A DNA stretch of 64,000 nt from Paracoccus sp. S-4012. GTDB lineage: Bacteria; Pseudomonadota; Alphaproteobacteria; Rhodobacterales; Rhodobacteraceae. The stretch spans positions 1 to 64,000 of the forward strand of contig NZ_WKKA01000011.1 in the NCBI RefSeq assembly GCF_009674885.1, written 5' to 3'. The notes beneath the pieces are model-generated. The model searched no databases and had not been told where the DNA came from. It saw nothing but the letters and a program-made list of their open reading frames with translations. Positions 43,331 to 52,340 of the stretch are shown here, piece by piece; the stretch's first letter is position 1, and each line of letters begins with the position of its first letter. The position numbers and the translations under genes were made by a program.

Positions 43331-44131
43331 TCACTCCACCGTCGCGGCGTAGAGGGCCACCGCAGCCGCGTTCGAGACGTTGAGCGAGCCGAATCCGCCC
43401 GGCGAGGGGATGCGCGCCAGATGATCGCAGGCCGCCCGCGTGCCCTCGCGCAGCCCCGGCCCCTCGGCCCCGAGCACGAGGCAGACCGCGGCGCCGCGCG
43501 GCCCGCTCGCCAGAACCTCGCCCAAGGATCGCTCCGCCTCGCCGTCGAGGCCGATCAGCGTGAACCCCATTCCCGCCAGGTCGCGCAGCGCATCGCCGAG
43601 ATTCGGCACCCGCAGATAGGGCTGCCGCTCGAGCGCGCCAGAGGCCGTCTTCGCCAGGGCCCCCGTCTCCGGCGCCGCATGACGCGCCGGCGCGATCACC
43701 GCCCGCGCCCCGAACACCTCGGCCGAGCGCAGGATCGCCCCCGCATTATGCGGGTCCGTCACCCGGTCGAGGGCGACCACGACCGGCCGCAGCCCCGCCG
43801 CCCCCTCGCGCAGCGCGACCTCGCTGAGGCTCCCCCAGTGCAGCGGCTTCACCTCGAGCGCCGCCCCCTGATGCACGCTGTCGGGGGCGAGCGGCACGGC
43901 CTTGTCGAAGCTCCGCGCATCCACGACCTCGGCCGGCATCGGCAGATCGCCCAGCCTGTCGGCCGCGTTCTTCGTCACGACAAGCCGCAGCTTCTCGCGC
44001 CGCGGGTTCGAGAGCGCATCGCGCACCGCATGCAGCCCGAAAAGCCACAGCGTCTCGGCCGCCGCCGCCCGCCGCCCGCGCTCCTTCTCGATCACCCAGG
44101 CTGGCTTCTTCGCCGGCTCGGCCATCCCCAT
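43331..44131 (-). CDS. rlmB: 23S rRNA 2'-O-methyltransferase RlmB (SpoU family)
   Basis: 266 residues; N-terminal substrate-binding domain (WLFGLHAVRDALSNP) and SPOUT knot with motif 1 DRVTDPHNAGAILRSA, motif 2 LVLGAEGPGLR and motif 3 GFGSLNVSNAAAVALY. Methylates a guanosine ribose in the peptidyl-transferase P loop region. Divergent from tRNA-Tyr; one copy of the intergenic repeat sits between. Confidence 0.92.
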   Translation of the reverse strand: MGMAEPAKKPAWVIEKERGRRAAAAETLWLFGLHAVRDALSNPRREKLRLVVTKNAADRLGDLPMPAEVVDARSFDKAVPLAPDSVHQGAALEVKPLHWGSLSEVALREGAAGLRPVVVALDRVTDPHNAGAILRSAEVFGARAVIAPARHAAPETGALAKTASGALERQPYLRVPNLGDALRDLAGMGFTLIGLDGEAERSLGEVLASGPRGAAVCLVLGAEGPGLREGTRAACDHLARIPSPGGFGSLNVSNAAAVALYAATVE

Positions 44132-44135
44132 CCCC

Positions 44136-44185
44136 TTCTTCTGTCCGCAAATATCCCACGGGGGTGCGGGGGTGTGAAACCCCCG
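44136..44185 (-). repeat. Intergenic repeat family, copy A
   Basis: Reverse strand reads CGGGGGTTTCACACCCCCG, then CACCCCCGTGGGATATTT and GCGGACAGAAGAA. The same layout occurs at 48804-48854 and 52289-52337. The first part forms a CGGGGG/CCCCCG hairpin. Lies directly upstream of rlmB. Confidence 0.8.
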
Positions 44186-44262
44186 CCGCCGAGGCCGCCG
44201 CGATGCCTTGACGGCGCGCCCCGGCGCCGCTAATCAGCCGCCCTGTGCCGCGATGCGGTCAC

Positions 44263-44346
44263 GGGCGACGAGCTGCAAGGTGCGGCAGCGGACTGTAACT
44301 CCGCCGGGGAGACCCATGCCTGGTTCGATTCCAGGGTCGCCCACCA
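44263..44346 (+). tRNA. tRNA-Tyr(GTA)
   Basis: 84 bases: acceptor GGGCGAC with GTCGCCC, A discriminator and encoded CCA; D stem GCTG/CAGC; anticodon stem GCGGA/TCCGC with loop CTGTAAC (GTA); a long variable arm as expected for bacterial tRNA-Tyr; T arm CCTGG-TTCGATT-CCAGG. Confidence 0.93.
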
Positions 44347-44352
44347 TCCCCC

Positions 44353-47313
44353 TCACAACTCCATCCCATCCAGCACCGCATCGCAACGCGCGCAGGTCGC
44401 CGGGTGCGAGTGGCTGCCCACGTCCGGCAGGACCTTCCAGCAGCGCTCGCATTTGCCGCCCGGCGCTTCCTCGAAGACGACGCCGACACCCGGCACCTCG
44501 GGCAGGCGGAAAGCCTCGGCCGGGGCGGGATCGGCGGTCAGCGAGAGATCGCTGGTGATGCAGATATCGGCGAAATCGACGCTCTTCAGCACGGCCAGCA
44601 CCTGCGGATCGTCGACATGCACCACGGGCGCCGCCTCGAGGCTGGCGCCGATGGTCTTGTCGGCGCGTTTCAACTCGAGGGCGGCCGTCACCACCCGCCG
44701 CGCGCGGCGGACGGCCTCCCATTTCGCCGCCAAGGCCTCGTCGCGCCAGTCGGCGGGCGTCTGCGGGAAGTCGTGCAGATGGACGCTGTCCTCCGCGGAG
44801 GGGAAGCGCGAGAGCCAGACGTCCTCGGCCGTGAAGGGCAGGATCGGCGCCAGCCACAGGGTCAGGCGGCGAAAGACCTCGTCCATCACCGTCCGCACTG
44901 CGCGGCGCCGGAGGCTGCCCGGCGCGTCGCAGTAGAGCGCGTCCTTGCGGATGTCGAACCAGAAGGCCGAGAGGTCGCCCGTCGCGAATGCGAAGAGCCG
45001 CTGGAACACGCCCTGGAAGTCGTAGGCCGCGTAACCCTCGCGCACCTCGGCATCCAGTTCCGCGAGACGGTGCAGCACCCATCGTTCCAGCCCCGGCATC
45101 TCGGCCGGCGCCACCCGCTCGGCCTCCGAAAACCCGCCGAGCGCGCCGAGCATGAAGCGCAGCGTGTTCCGCAGCCGGCGGTAGCTGTCGGCGGTGCCCT
45201 TGAGGATCTCCGGCCCGATCCGCTGGTCGGCGGTATAGTCCGCCTGCGCCACCCAGAGGCGCAGGATGTCGGCGCCGTATTGCTGGATGACCTCGGCAGG
45301 AACGGTGGTGTTGCCGAGCGACTTGGACATCTTCATGCCCTTCGCGTCCAGCGTGAAGCCATGCGTCAGCACGCCGCGATAGGGGGCGCGGCCCTTGGTG
45401 GCGCAGGCCTGCAGCAGCGAGGACTGGAACCAGCCGCGGTGCTGGTCGGTGCCTTCGAGATAGAGGTCGGCGATCCCGTCCGGGCTGCCGTCGGCGCGGT
45501 CGCGCAGCACGAAGGCGTGGGTCGAGCCCGAGTCGAACCAGACGTCGAGCACGTCCGTGACCTGATCCCACTCGGCAGAGTTGTAGAGGCCGTCCAGCAC
45601 CCGCTCCTTGAAGCCGGGGCGATACCAGGCGTCGGCGCCTTCGGCCTCGAAGGCCGCGATGATGCGGGCGTTCACGCGCTCGTCGCGGAGCAGGAAATCG
45701 GGGGCGTCCGGGCGCGCCCCGGCGCGGGTGAAGCAGGTCAGCGGCACGCCCCAGGCGCGCTGCCGGCTCAGCACCCAGTCGGGGCGGTTCTCGACCATGC
45801 TGAAGATGCGGTTGCGGCCCGAGGGCGGGGTCCACTGCACCAGCCGGTCGATGGAGGCGAGCGCACGCTGGCGGATGGTGTCGCCGCAGTCGCTCATGCC
45901 GTCCGCGAGCGGGTTGTCGATGGCCGCGAACCACTGCGGCGTGTTGCGGTAGATGACCGGCGCCTTGGACCGCCACGAATGCGGATAGCTGTGCTTCAGC
46001 TTGCCCTTGGCGAGCAGCGCGCCCTGCTGGGCGAGGGCCTTGATGTTGCTGACATTGGCCGGGCCTTCCTTGCCCTCGGGCGTCAGGATCGCCTCCCCGC
46101 CGAAGACCGGCAAGTCGGCGCGGTAGCTGCCGTCCGGCTCGACGTTATACGTCATCGGCAGGCCGTGTTTCTGGGCGAGGATGTAGTCGTCCTCGCCGTG
46201 GCTCGGGGCGGTGTGGACGAAGCCGGTGCCCGCGTCCTCGGTGACGTGCTCGCCGGGGAGGAGGGGGACGTCGTAGTCCCATTCGCCCTGCCCGCCCTCG
46301 ATGCCGCGGTAGGGGTGGGCGAGGGTCAAGCCCGCCAGTTCCTCGGCCGACACGTCACGGACACGGTGCCATTGCCCCAGCTCCAGCTTGGCGGCGGTGA
46401 ATACCTGCGCGGCCAGCGCATCGGCCAAGAGACACCTTTGCCCGTCCTCTACCTCATAAAGGCCGTAAGCAATCTCCGGGCCATAGGCGACCGCTCGGTT
46501 TTGCGGAATGGTCCAAGGAGTGGTGGTCCAGATCACCACCGACGCGCCGACAAGATCTCCCAAGCCTTCCGACACCTGCTCAATCGTCGGAATGGACGGG
46601 TCTGCCGTGCCCCCCTTCCCTTGCGCCAGCACCGAAAACTTCACCCACACCTGATGGCTCGTATGGTCGTGATACTCGACCTCCGCCTCGGCCAGCGCGG
46701 TCTTCTCCACCGGCGACCACATCACCGGCTTGCTGCCCTGATAGAGGCTCCCGTTCATCACCAGCTTCATGAACTCGGCCGCGATCACCGCCTCGGCGTG
46801 GTAGTCCATCGTCAGGTACGGATCGTCCCAGTTGCCGATCACGCCGAGGCGCTTGAACTCCTCGCGCTGCACCTCGACCCAGCCTTCGGCGAAGCGGCGG
46901 CATTCCTGGCGGAACTCGACCGTGTCCACGGCGTCCTTGTCGCGGCCCTGAGCGCGGTATTGCTCCTCGATCTTCCACTCGATCGGCAGCCCGTGGCAGT
47001 CCCAGCCGGGGACATAGCGCGCATCGCGGCCCATCATCTGCTGGCTGCGGGTGATGAAGTCTTTCAGCACCTTGTTCAGCGCATGGCCGATATGCAGGTG
47101 GCCGTTCGCGTAGGGCGGGCCGTCGTGGAGGATGAAGGGCTCGCGACCCTCCCCCTTCGCCCGCAGCCGGTCGTAGATGCCAAGCGCCTCCCAGCGGTCC
47201 AGCCAGCCCGGCTCGCGCTGCGGCAGGCCGGCGCGCATCGGGAAATCGGTCTCGGGCAGAAAGACGGTGTCGCGGTAGTCGGGCACGGTCGGGGCGGCGG
47301 TGTCGGCGCTCAT
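44353..47313 (-). CDS. ileS: Isoleucyl-tRNA synthetase
   Basis: 986 residues, class I synthetase. HIGH box in PYANGHLHIGHAL (about 68-80), WDCHGLPIEW, a full editing domain (DAGTGFVHTAPSHGEDDY), KMSKS in KGMKMSKSLGN and a C-terminal zinc site C-E-R-C...C-A-R-C. Normal length for the bacterial form. A very long frame on the opposite strand is its shadow. Confidence 0.97.
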   Translation of the reverse strand: MSADTAAPTVPDYRDTVFLPETDFPMRAGLPQREPGWLDRWEALGIYDRLRAKGEGREPFILHDGPPYANGHLHIGHALNKVLKDFITRSQQMMGRDARYVPGWDCHGLPIEWKIEEQYRAQGRDKDAVDTVEFRQECRRFAEGWVEVQREEFKRLGVIGNWDDPYLTMDYHAEAVIAAEFMKLVMNGSLYQGSKPVMWSPVEKTALAEAEVEYHDHTSHQVWVKFSVLAQGKGGTADPSIPTIEQVSEGLGDLVGASVVIWTTTPWTIPQNRAVAYGPEIAYGLYEVEDGQRCLLADALAAQVFTAAKLELGQWHRVRDVSAEELAGLTLAHPYRGIEGGQGEWDYDVPLLPGEHVTEDAGTGFVHTAPSHGEDDYILAQKHGLPMTYNVEPDGSYRADLPVFGGEAILTPEGKEGPANVSNIKALAQQGALLAKGKLKHSYPHSWRSKAPVIYRNTPQWFAAIDNPLADGMSDCGDTIRQRALASIDRLVQWTPPSGRNRIFSMVENRPDWVLSRQRAWGVPLTCFTRAGARPDAPDFLLRDERVNARIIAAFEAEGADAWYRPGFKERVLDGLYNSAEWDQVTDVLDVWFDSGSTHAFVLRDRADGSPDGIADLYLEGTDQHRGWFQSSLLQACATKGRAPYRGVLTHGFTLDAKGMKMSKSLGNTTVPAEVIQQYGADILRLWVAQADYTADQRIGPEILKGTADSYRRLRNTLRFMLGALGGFSEAERVAPAEMPGLERWVLHRLAELDAEVREGYAAYDFQGVFQRLFAFATGDLSAFWFDIRKDALYCDAPGSLRRRAVRTVMDEVFRRLTLWLAPILPFTAEDVWLSRFPSAEDSVHLHDFPQTPADWRDEALAAKWEAVRRARRVVTAALELKRADKTIGASLEAAPVVHVDDPQVLAVLKSVDFADICITSDLSLTADPAPAEAFRLPEVPGVGVVFEEAPGGKCERCWKVLPDVGSHSHPATCARCDAVLDGMEL

Positions 47314-47512
47314 CGGGGCGGTCCTTGGCTCTCGGGGCGAGTGGCAGGCGGGGGCGACCCGGCGGCGGAGGAACTCACGCCGCCGGGCGGGTAATTCGCG
47401 CGATGTGCCGATGGCCCAACATCCGCGCGCTTATAGGCAGACCCGCCCGCCCGGACAAGCCGCGACGCCATGCCCGCTTGCAAGCCCGCACCCGGACCCC
47501 GACATTGGCGGC

Positions 47513-47905
47513 ATGTCCATCCCGCCGCGCTTCCCCATCACGCCCGAGCAGATCGACCGCGTCGTCGCCGTCTTCTACGCCGCCGTCCGCCGCCACGAGA
47601 GCCTGGGGCCCATCTTCGCCGGCCATGTCACCGACTGGCCCGAGCACGAGGACAAGATCGCCCGCTTCTGGCGCAACGCGATCCTCAGCGAGCGCGCCTA
47701 TGACGGCAACCCGATGCTGGTCCACCGCCGCGCCGGCGATGTGCGGCCCGAGCATTTCCCCGTCTGGCTCGCCCTCTTCGACGAGACCCTGCGCCGCACC
47801 CTCCCCTCCGAGAGCGCCGCCGCCTGGTCGGCCCTCGCCCATCGCATCGGGCAGTCGCTGAGCTTCGGCGTGAGCCTCGCCGAGGGGCCGCCGCGGCTGC
47901 GCTGA
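47513..47905 (+). CDS. Group III truncated hemoglobin
   Basis: 130 residues. The string EHFPVWLALFDETL with the proximal His of group III (P-type) truncated globins, plus ITPEQIDRVVAVFYAAVRRHESLGPIF and DKIARFWRNAIL, identifies the family. Binds heme; role in O2 or NO handling in family members. Upstream frame is open but the conserved start is ATG 47513. Confidence 0.87.
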   Translation: MSIPPRFPITPEQIDRVVAVFYAAVRRHESLGPIFAGHVTDWPEHEDKIARFWRNAILSERAYDGNPMLVHRRAGDVRPEHFPVWLALFDETLRRTLPSESAAAWSALAHRIGQSLSFGVSLAEGPPRLR

Positions 47906-48012
47906 CGGGCCGCCCGCGCCACAAGGCTGTGGACGGTTCCGGCTGGCCGCTTCCCCTGTGCCGCGGGCGGCTCTAGGGTGCCGCGCGTCGCGGACAGCGG
48001 GCGGAACGGGCA

Positions 48013-48795
48013 ATGGCGCATATCATCGTCGTCGGCAACGAGAAGGGGGGGTCGGGGAAATCGACCACCTCGATGCATGTTGCGACGGCGCTTGCACGGA
48101 TGGGCCACCGGGTCGGCGCCCTCGACCTCGATGTGCGGCAGCGCAGCTTTGGCCGCTACATCGAGAACCGCGAGGCCTTCCTCGCCCGCGAGGGGCTGAC
48201 CCTGCCCACCCCCCGCCTCGGCAAGCTCGAGGCGCGCAGCACCGACGACACCGACCCGCTGAGCCGGGCGATGGAGGAGCTGGAGGCGACAAGCGACTTC
48301 ATCCTGCTCGACTGCCCCGGCTCGCACACGCGGCTGAGCCAGATGGCCCATACGCTGGCCGACACGCTGGTCACGCCGATGAACGACAGCTTCATCGACT
48401 TCGACCTGCTGGCGCGGCTGACACCCGAGGGCAAGGTGCTCGGCCCCTCGATCTATGCCGAGATGGTCTGGTCGGCGCGCCAGATGCGCGGCCAGGCGGG
48501 GGCGGGGGCGATCGACTGGCTGGTGCTGCGAAATCGCCTCGGCACGACCGAGATGCACAACAAGCGCAAGGTCGGCGCGGCGCTCCAGAACCTCTCCAAA
48601 CGCATCGGCTTCCGCGTGGCGCCGGGCTTCTCCGAGCGGGTGATCTTCCGCGAGCTGTTCCCGCGCGGGCTGACGCTGCTCGACCTCAAGGATATCGGCA
48701 CGGCGCAGCTTTCCATGTCCAACATCGCCGCGCGTCAGGAACTGCGCGATCTCGTGACGGAGCTGAAGCTGCCGGGCGTCACGGTGGATTTCTGA
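48013..48795 (+). CDS. mipZ: Division-plane positioning ATPase MipZ (ParA family)
   Basis: 260 residues with the deviant Walker A NEKGGSGKSTTS, LDLDVRQRSFGRYIENR and LLDCPGSHTRLSQMAHTLADTLVTPMNDSFIDFD, which are specific to MipZ rather than ParA. Forms a polar gradient that keeps FtsZ at midcell in alphaproteobacteria. Confidence 0.93.
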   Translation: MAHIIVVGNEKGGSGKSTTSMHVATALARMGHRVGALDLDVRQRSFGRYIENREAFLAREGLTLPTPRLGKLEARSTDDTDPLSRAMEELEATSDFILLDCPGSHTRLSQMAHTLADTLVTPMNDSFIDFDLLARLTPEGKVLGPSIYAEMVWSARQMRGQAGAGAIDWLVLRNRLGTTEMHNKRKVGAALQNLSKRIGFRVAPGFSERVIFRELFPRGLTLLDLKDIGTAQLSMSNIAARQELRDLVTELKLPGVTVDF

Positions 48796-48803
48796 CGCCC
48801 CTG

Positions 48804-48854
48804 CCGGGGGTTTTCCACCCCCGGACCCCCGGAGGATATTTTCGGACAGAAGAA
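48804..48854 (+). repeat. Intergenic repeat family, copy B
   Basis: CCGGGGGTTTTCCACCCCCGG forms a 7-bp hairpin and is followed by ACCCCCGGAGGATATTTTC and GGACAGAAGAA, opposite in orientation to copies A and C. Lies 9 bases after mipZ and may double as its terminator. Confidence 0.82.
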
Positions 48855-48907
48855 CCTGTTGGCCTGCCCGCGCGTTGGTTCCGGTCATACCTGAAGGAAC
48901 CTCCGCC

Positions 48908-49840
48908 ATGGCCTCGCGCGCGATCTGGAAAGGCCAACTGCGCCTCTCGCTCGTCTCGATCCCGATCGAGATCCATTCGGCCACCCAGTCGGGCCGGCAG
49001 ATCAGCTTCCGCCAGATCCACGGGCCGACCGGCAAGCCGATCCGCTACGAGAAGACCGTGCCCGGCGTCGGGCCGGTCAAGTCCGAGGACATCCTGAAGG
49101 GCTACGAGATTGGCGACAACGAATACATGCTGCTCAAGCCCGAGGAGATCGACGCGATCAAGCTGGAGACGAAGAAGACCTTCGAGCTGGTGCAGTTTGT
49201 CGGCTCCTCCGAGATCCCGCCGCTCTACTTCGAGAAGCCCTATTACATGGTCCCGACCGACGATCTGGCCGAGGACGCCTACCGGGTGGTGCGCGACGCC
49301 CTGCGCCGGACCGACACCATCGGCCTTGGCCAGCTGACCCTGCGCGGGCGCGAGAACCTCTGCGCGGTGAAGCCCTGCGGCGACGGGCTGCTGATGGAGA
49401 CGCTCTACTACGCCGACGAGATCCGCAGCGCCGAGCCGCTGTTCTCCGAGATCGGCGACGAGGAGCCGGACGACGACCTGCTGGCGGTCGCGACGCAGCT
49501 GATCAAGAAGAAGACCGCCCCCTTCAACGCCGAGGCCTTCACCGACCACTACGACAAGGCGTTGCGTGCGCTGATCGAGGAGAAGCGCAAGTCGGGCACG
49601 GTGAAGCGGGCGCGGACCGACGATGACGAGGCGCCGGCGCGGGGCACGAACGTCATCGACCTCATGGCGGCGCTGAAGGCGAGTTTGAAGGGCTCGGATG
49701 GCGGCGATGACGAGAAGCCGGCGCGCGGCAAGGCCAAGCCCTCCACCCCGCGCCCCAAGGCCAAGCCGCCCGAGGCGGAGGATGAGAAGCCCGCCCGCAA
49801 GACCCCTGCCCGCAAGCCCGCGGCCAAGAAGACCGCCTGA
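48908..49840 (+). CDS. ku: Non-homologous end-joining protein Ku
   Basis: 310 residues. Ku core begins RAIWKGQLRLSLVSIPIEIHSAT and contains KGYEIGDNEYMLL and LVQFVGSSEIPPLYFEKPYY; the C-terminal 70 residues are a Lys/Pro/Ala-rich basic tail of the kind that extends DNA binding. ATG 48908 preferred over the upstream GTG. Overlaps ligD (TGATG), so the two are made together. Binds double-strand ends and recruits LigD. Confidence 0.95.
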   Translation: MASRAIWKGQLRLSLVSIPIEIHSATQSGRQISFRQIHGPTGKPIRYEKTVPGVGPVKSEDILKGYEIGDNEYMLLKPEEIDAIKLETKKTFELVQFVGSSEIPPLYFEKPYYMVPTDDLAEDAYRVVRDALRRTDTIGLGQLTLRGRENLCAVKPCGDGLLMETLYYADEIRSAEPLFSEIGDEEPDDDLLAVATQLIKKKTAPFNAEAFTDHYDKALRALIEEKRKSGTVKRARTDDDEAPARGTNVIDLMAALKASLKGSDGGDDEKPARGKAKPSTPRPKAKPPEAEDEKPARKTPARKPAAKKTA

Positions 49841-52278
49841 TGCGCTCGCTTGCGACCTACCGGTCCAAGCGCGACTTCGAGGCGACGCCCGAGCCGTCGC
49901 AGGGCGCGCGCCCGCGTGGCTTGGGGCTGCACTATTCGATGCAATGCCACGACGCGACCCGTCTGCATTACGACCTGCGGCTGGAGTGGAAGGGCGTGCT
50001 GCTCAGCTGGGCGGTGACGCGCGGCCCTTCGCTCGACCCGGCCGACAAGCGGCTGGCAGTCAGGACCGAGGACCACCCGCTCGACTACCTGACCTTCGAG
50101 GGGACAATCCCGGAGGGGAACTATGGCGCCGGGATCGTGATGCTCTGGGATATCGGCGCCTGGACCCCCGTGGATGACGTGGACCGCGGCTTGGAGAAGG
50201 GCCATCTGCGCCTTCGCCTGCACGGGCGGCGGCTCACGGGCGAATGGCATCTGGTGCGCCTCAAGGGCCGCCCCGAGGATCGCGGGCGCGAGAACTGGCT
50301 GATGATCAAGCAGGAGGACGAGGCCGCGCACCGGCCCGACCCGGTGGAGCGCTACACCACCTCCGTGACCTCGAACCGCACCCATGCCCAGATCGCCGGC
50401 GACGGCGAGCCGGTGCCCTTCGGTCCCAGGCGCACGGCATCGGCGCCGGAGTTCGAGGCGCCGATGCTGCCGACGCTTGTCCGCGAGCCGGTCGGCGGCA
50501 AGGGATGGTGGCATGAGCTGAAGTTCGACGGCTATCGCGGGCTGGTGCAGATCGGGGCCGAGGGCGCGCGCATCCGCACCCGTTCGGGCCTGGACTGGTC
50601 CGACCGCTTCGCGCCGCTGCTGCCGGCCTTCGAGGAGCTGCCCGCGAAAACCGCGCTGATTGACGGCGAGATCATGGCTGGCGCCGACCTCGGCGGCTTC
50701 GGCGCGCTGCAGGACGCGATCTCGGCCGGCGGGCCGTTCCGCTTCTACGCCTTCGACCTGCCCTGGCTCGACGGCCGCGACCTCCGCGACCGCAGCCTGC
50801 GCGACCGGCGCCGCGCGCTTGAGAAGCTGCTCGCGGACGCGCCGCCCCTCGGCCTTATCCAGCTTTCACCGGTGATCGAGGGCGACGGCGGCGAGGTGCT
50901 GGACCCGATCTGCGAGGCGGGTGGCGAGGGGATCGTCAGCAAGAGCATCAGCGCGCCCTGGCGTTCGGGCCGCACGACGTCATGGGTCAAGGTCAAATGC
51001 GAACGCCGGGCGGAGTTCGTGATCCTCGGCTACCAGAAAAGCGACAAGCGCGGCCGGGCCTTCAGTTCCCTGCTGCTCGGGACGCGCGAGAGCAAGGCCT
51101 GGGTCTATCGCGGCAAGGTCGGCACCGGCTTCGACGCTGAGACGCAAGCGGACCTGTCGGCGCGGATGGAGGCCTTGGAAACCGAAAAGATGCCGCTCGC
51201 CGCCCGGCCGCCGGGGCTCAAGGGCGTCGTCTGGCTCCAGCCAGAACTGGTTGCCGAAATCCGCTACGGCGAGGTCACGGGTGACGGCCAGCTGCGCCAC
51301 GCCTCCTTCCTCGCGCTGCGCGGCGACAAGCCCGCGCGGGAGGTGGCAATGGACCCGCCGGAGGAGGACACCGTGGTCAAGGTCAGCGATGGCGAGCGCG
51401 TCAAGGTCGCGGGCGTCGGCATCTCCAGCCCCGAGCGGCGGGTGTTCCCGCCCGACGGCGCGACCAAGCTCGACCTCGCGCGCTACTACGAGGCGGTGGC
51501 CGAGCGGATGCTGAAGGTCGCGGCGGACCGGCCGCTGTCGCTGGTGCGACTGCCGGATGGTCTGGGCGGGCAGGCGTTTTTCCAGAAGCACCTGCGGAAG
51601 GGCTGGCCTGCCGGGCTGAAGCCGGTGCCGATCGAGACCTCGGACGGGGTCGAGGACTACATGTATGTCACGAGCGCCGCGGGCCTCGTCGGGGGCGTGC
51701 AGATGGGCACCGTCGAGTTCCACATCTGGGGCAGCCGCCGGGACCGGCTCGACCGGACCGACCGGCTGGTCTTCGACCTCGACCCGGACGAGGGCCTGGG
51801 TTGGCCCGAGGTGCGGCAGGCGGCGATGGACCTGCGCGACCTTCTCGACGGCCTCGGCCTGCCGAGCTGGCCGATGGTGACGGGCGGCAAGGGCATCCAT
51901 GTGGTGATCGAGATCCGGCGCACGGTCGCCTGGGACACGGCGAAGCTCTTCACCCACACCGTCGCCTCGCATCTGGCCGAGACCCAGCCGGAACGCTTCG
52001 TCGCCAACATGTCCAAGGCCAAGCGCACCGGCCGCATCTTCGTGGACTACCTCAGAAACGAGCGCGGCTCGACTGCCATCGCCCCCTTCTCGGTCCGCGC
52101 CCGCCCCGGCGGGACGGTCGCCTTTCCGCTGAGCTGGCAGCGGCTGGCGGAGACGGAAGCCGCCAACGCCTGGGGCATGGAGCGCGCGCTAGAGGAGGGC
52201 GACTGGGACGCGGTTGGCGTGCCGAAGCCGGTGAGGCTCGAGGCCGCCATCAAGCGGATGGCGAAGGAATGGGGCTGA
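49840..52278 (+). CDS. ligD: Multifunctional end-joining DNA ligase LigD
   Basis: 812 residues with all three domains in Pseudomonas order: 3'-phosphoesterase (about 1-160; HDATRLHYDLRLE, TIPEGNYGAG), ATP-dependent ligase (about 205-510; adenylated Lys 228 in ELKFDGYR), and primase/polymerase (about 545-812; FDLDPDEG, GGKGIHVVI). Repairs double-strand breaks together with Ku. Confidence 0.95.
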   Translation: MRSLATYRSKRDFEATPEPSQGARPRGLGLHYSMQCHDATRLHYDLRLEWKGVLLSWAVTRGPSLDPADKRLAVRTEDHPLDYLTFEGTIPEGNYGAGIVMLWDIGAWTPVDDVDRGLEKGHLRLRLHGRRLTGEWHLVRLKGRPEDRGRENWLMIKQEDEAAHRPDPVERYTTSVTSNRTHAQIAGDGEPVPFGPRRTASAPEFEAPMLPTLVREPVGGKGWWHELKFDGYRGLVQIGAEGARIRTRSGLDWSDRFAPLLPAFEELPAKTALIDGEIMAGADLGGFGALQDAISAGGPFRFYAFDLPWLDGRDLRDRSLRDRRRALEKLLADAPPLGLIQLSPVIEGDGGEVLDPICEAGGEGIVSKSISAPWRSGRTTSWVKVKCERRAEFVILGYQKSDKRGRAFSSLLLGTRESKAWVYRGKVGTGFDAETQADLSARMEALETEKMPLAARPPGLKGVVWLQPELVAEIRYGEVTGDGQLRHASFLALRGDKPAREVAMDPPEEDTVVKVSDGERVKVAGVGISSPERRVFPPDGATKLDLARYYEAVAERMLKVAADRPLSLVRLPDGLGGQAFFQKHLRKGWPAGLKPVPIETSDGVEDYMYVTSAAGLVGGVQMGTVEFHIWGSRRDRLDRTDRLVFDLDPDEGLGWPEVRQAAMDLRDLLDGLGLPSWPMVTGGKGIHVVIEIRRTVAWDTAKLFTHTVASHLAETQPERFVANMSKAKRTGRIFVDYLRNERGSTAIAPFSVRARPGGTVAFPLSWQRLAETEAANAWGMERALEEGDWDAVGVPKPVRLEAAIKRMAKEWG

Positions 52279-52288
52279 ACGCCCCCTC

Positions 52289-52337
52289 TTCTTCTGTCTG
52301 AAAATATCCGCCGGGGTCCGGGGGCGGCAGCCCCCGG
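52289..52337 (-). repeat. Intergenic repeat family, copy C
   Basis: Reverse strand reads CCGGGGGCTGCCGCCCCCGG, then ACCCCGGCGGATATTTTC and AGACAGAAGAA. Occupies almost all of the 62 bases between the convergent ends of ligD and gcrA, where its hairpin may end both transcripts. Confidence 0.8.
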
Positions 52338-52340
52338 CTT

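Noticed and set aside
44404..47394. Very long plus-strand open frame opposite ileS
   Set aside because: It mirrors the ileS coding sequence; the protein is Arg/His/Gly-rich with no family pattern, as expected for an antisense frame in GC-rich DNA.
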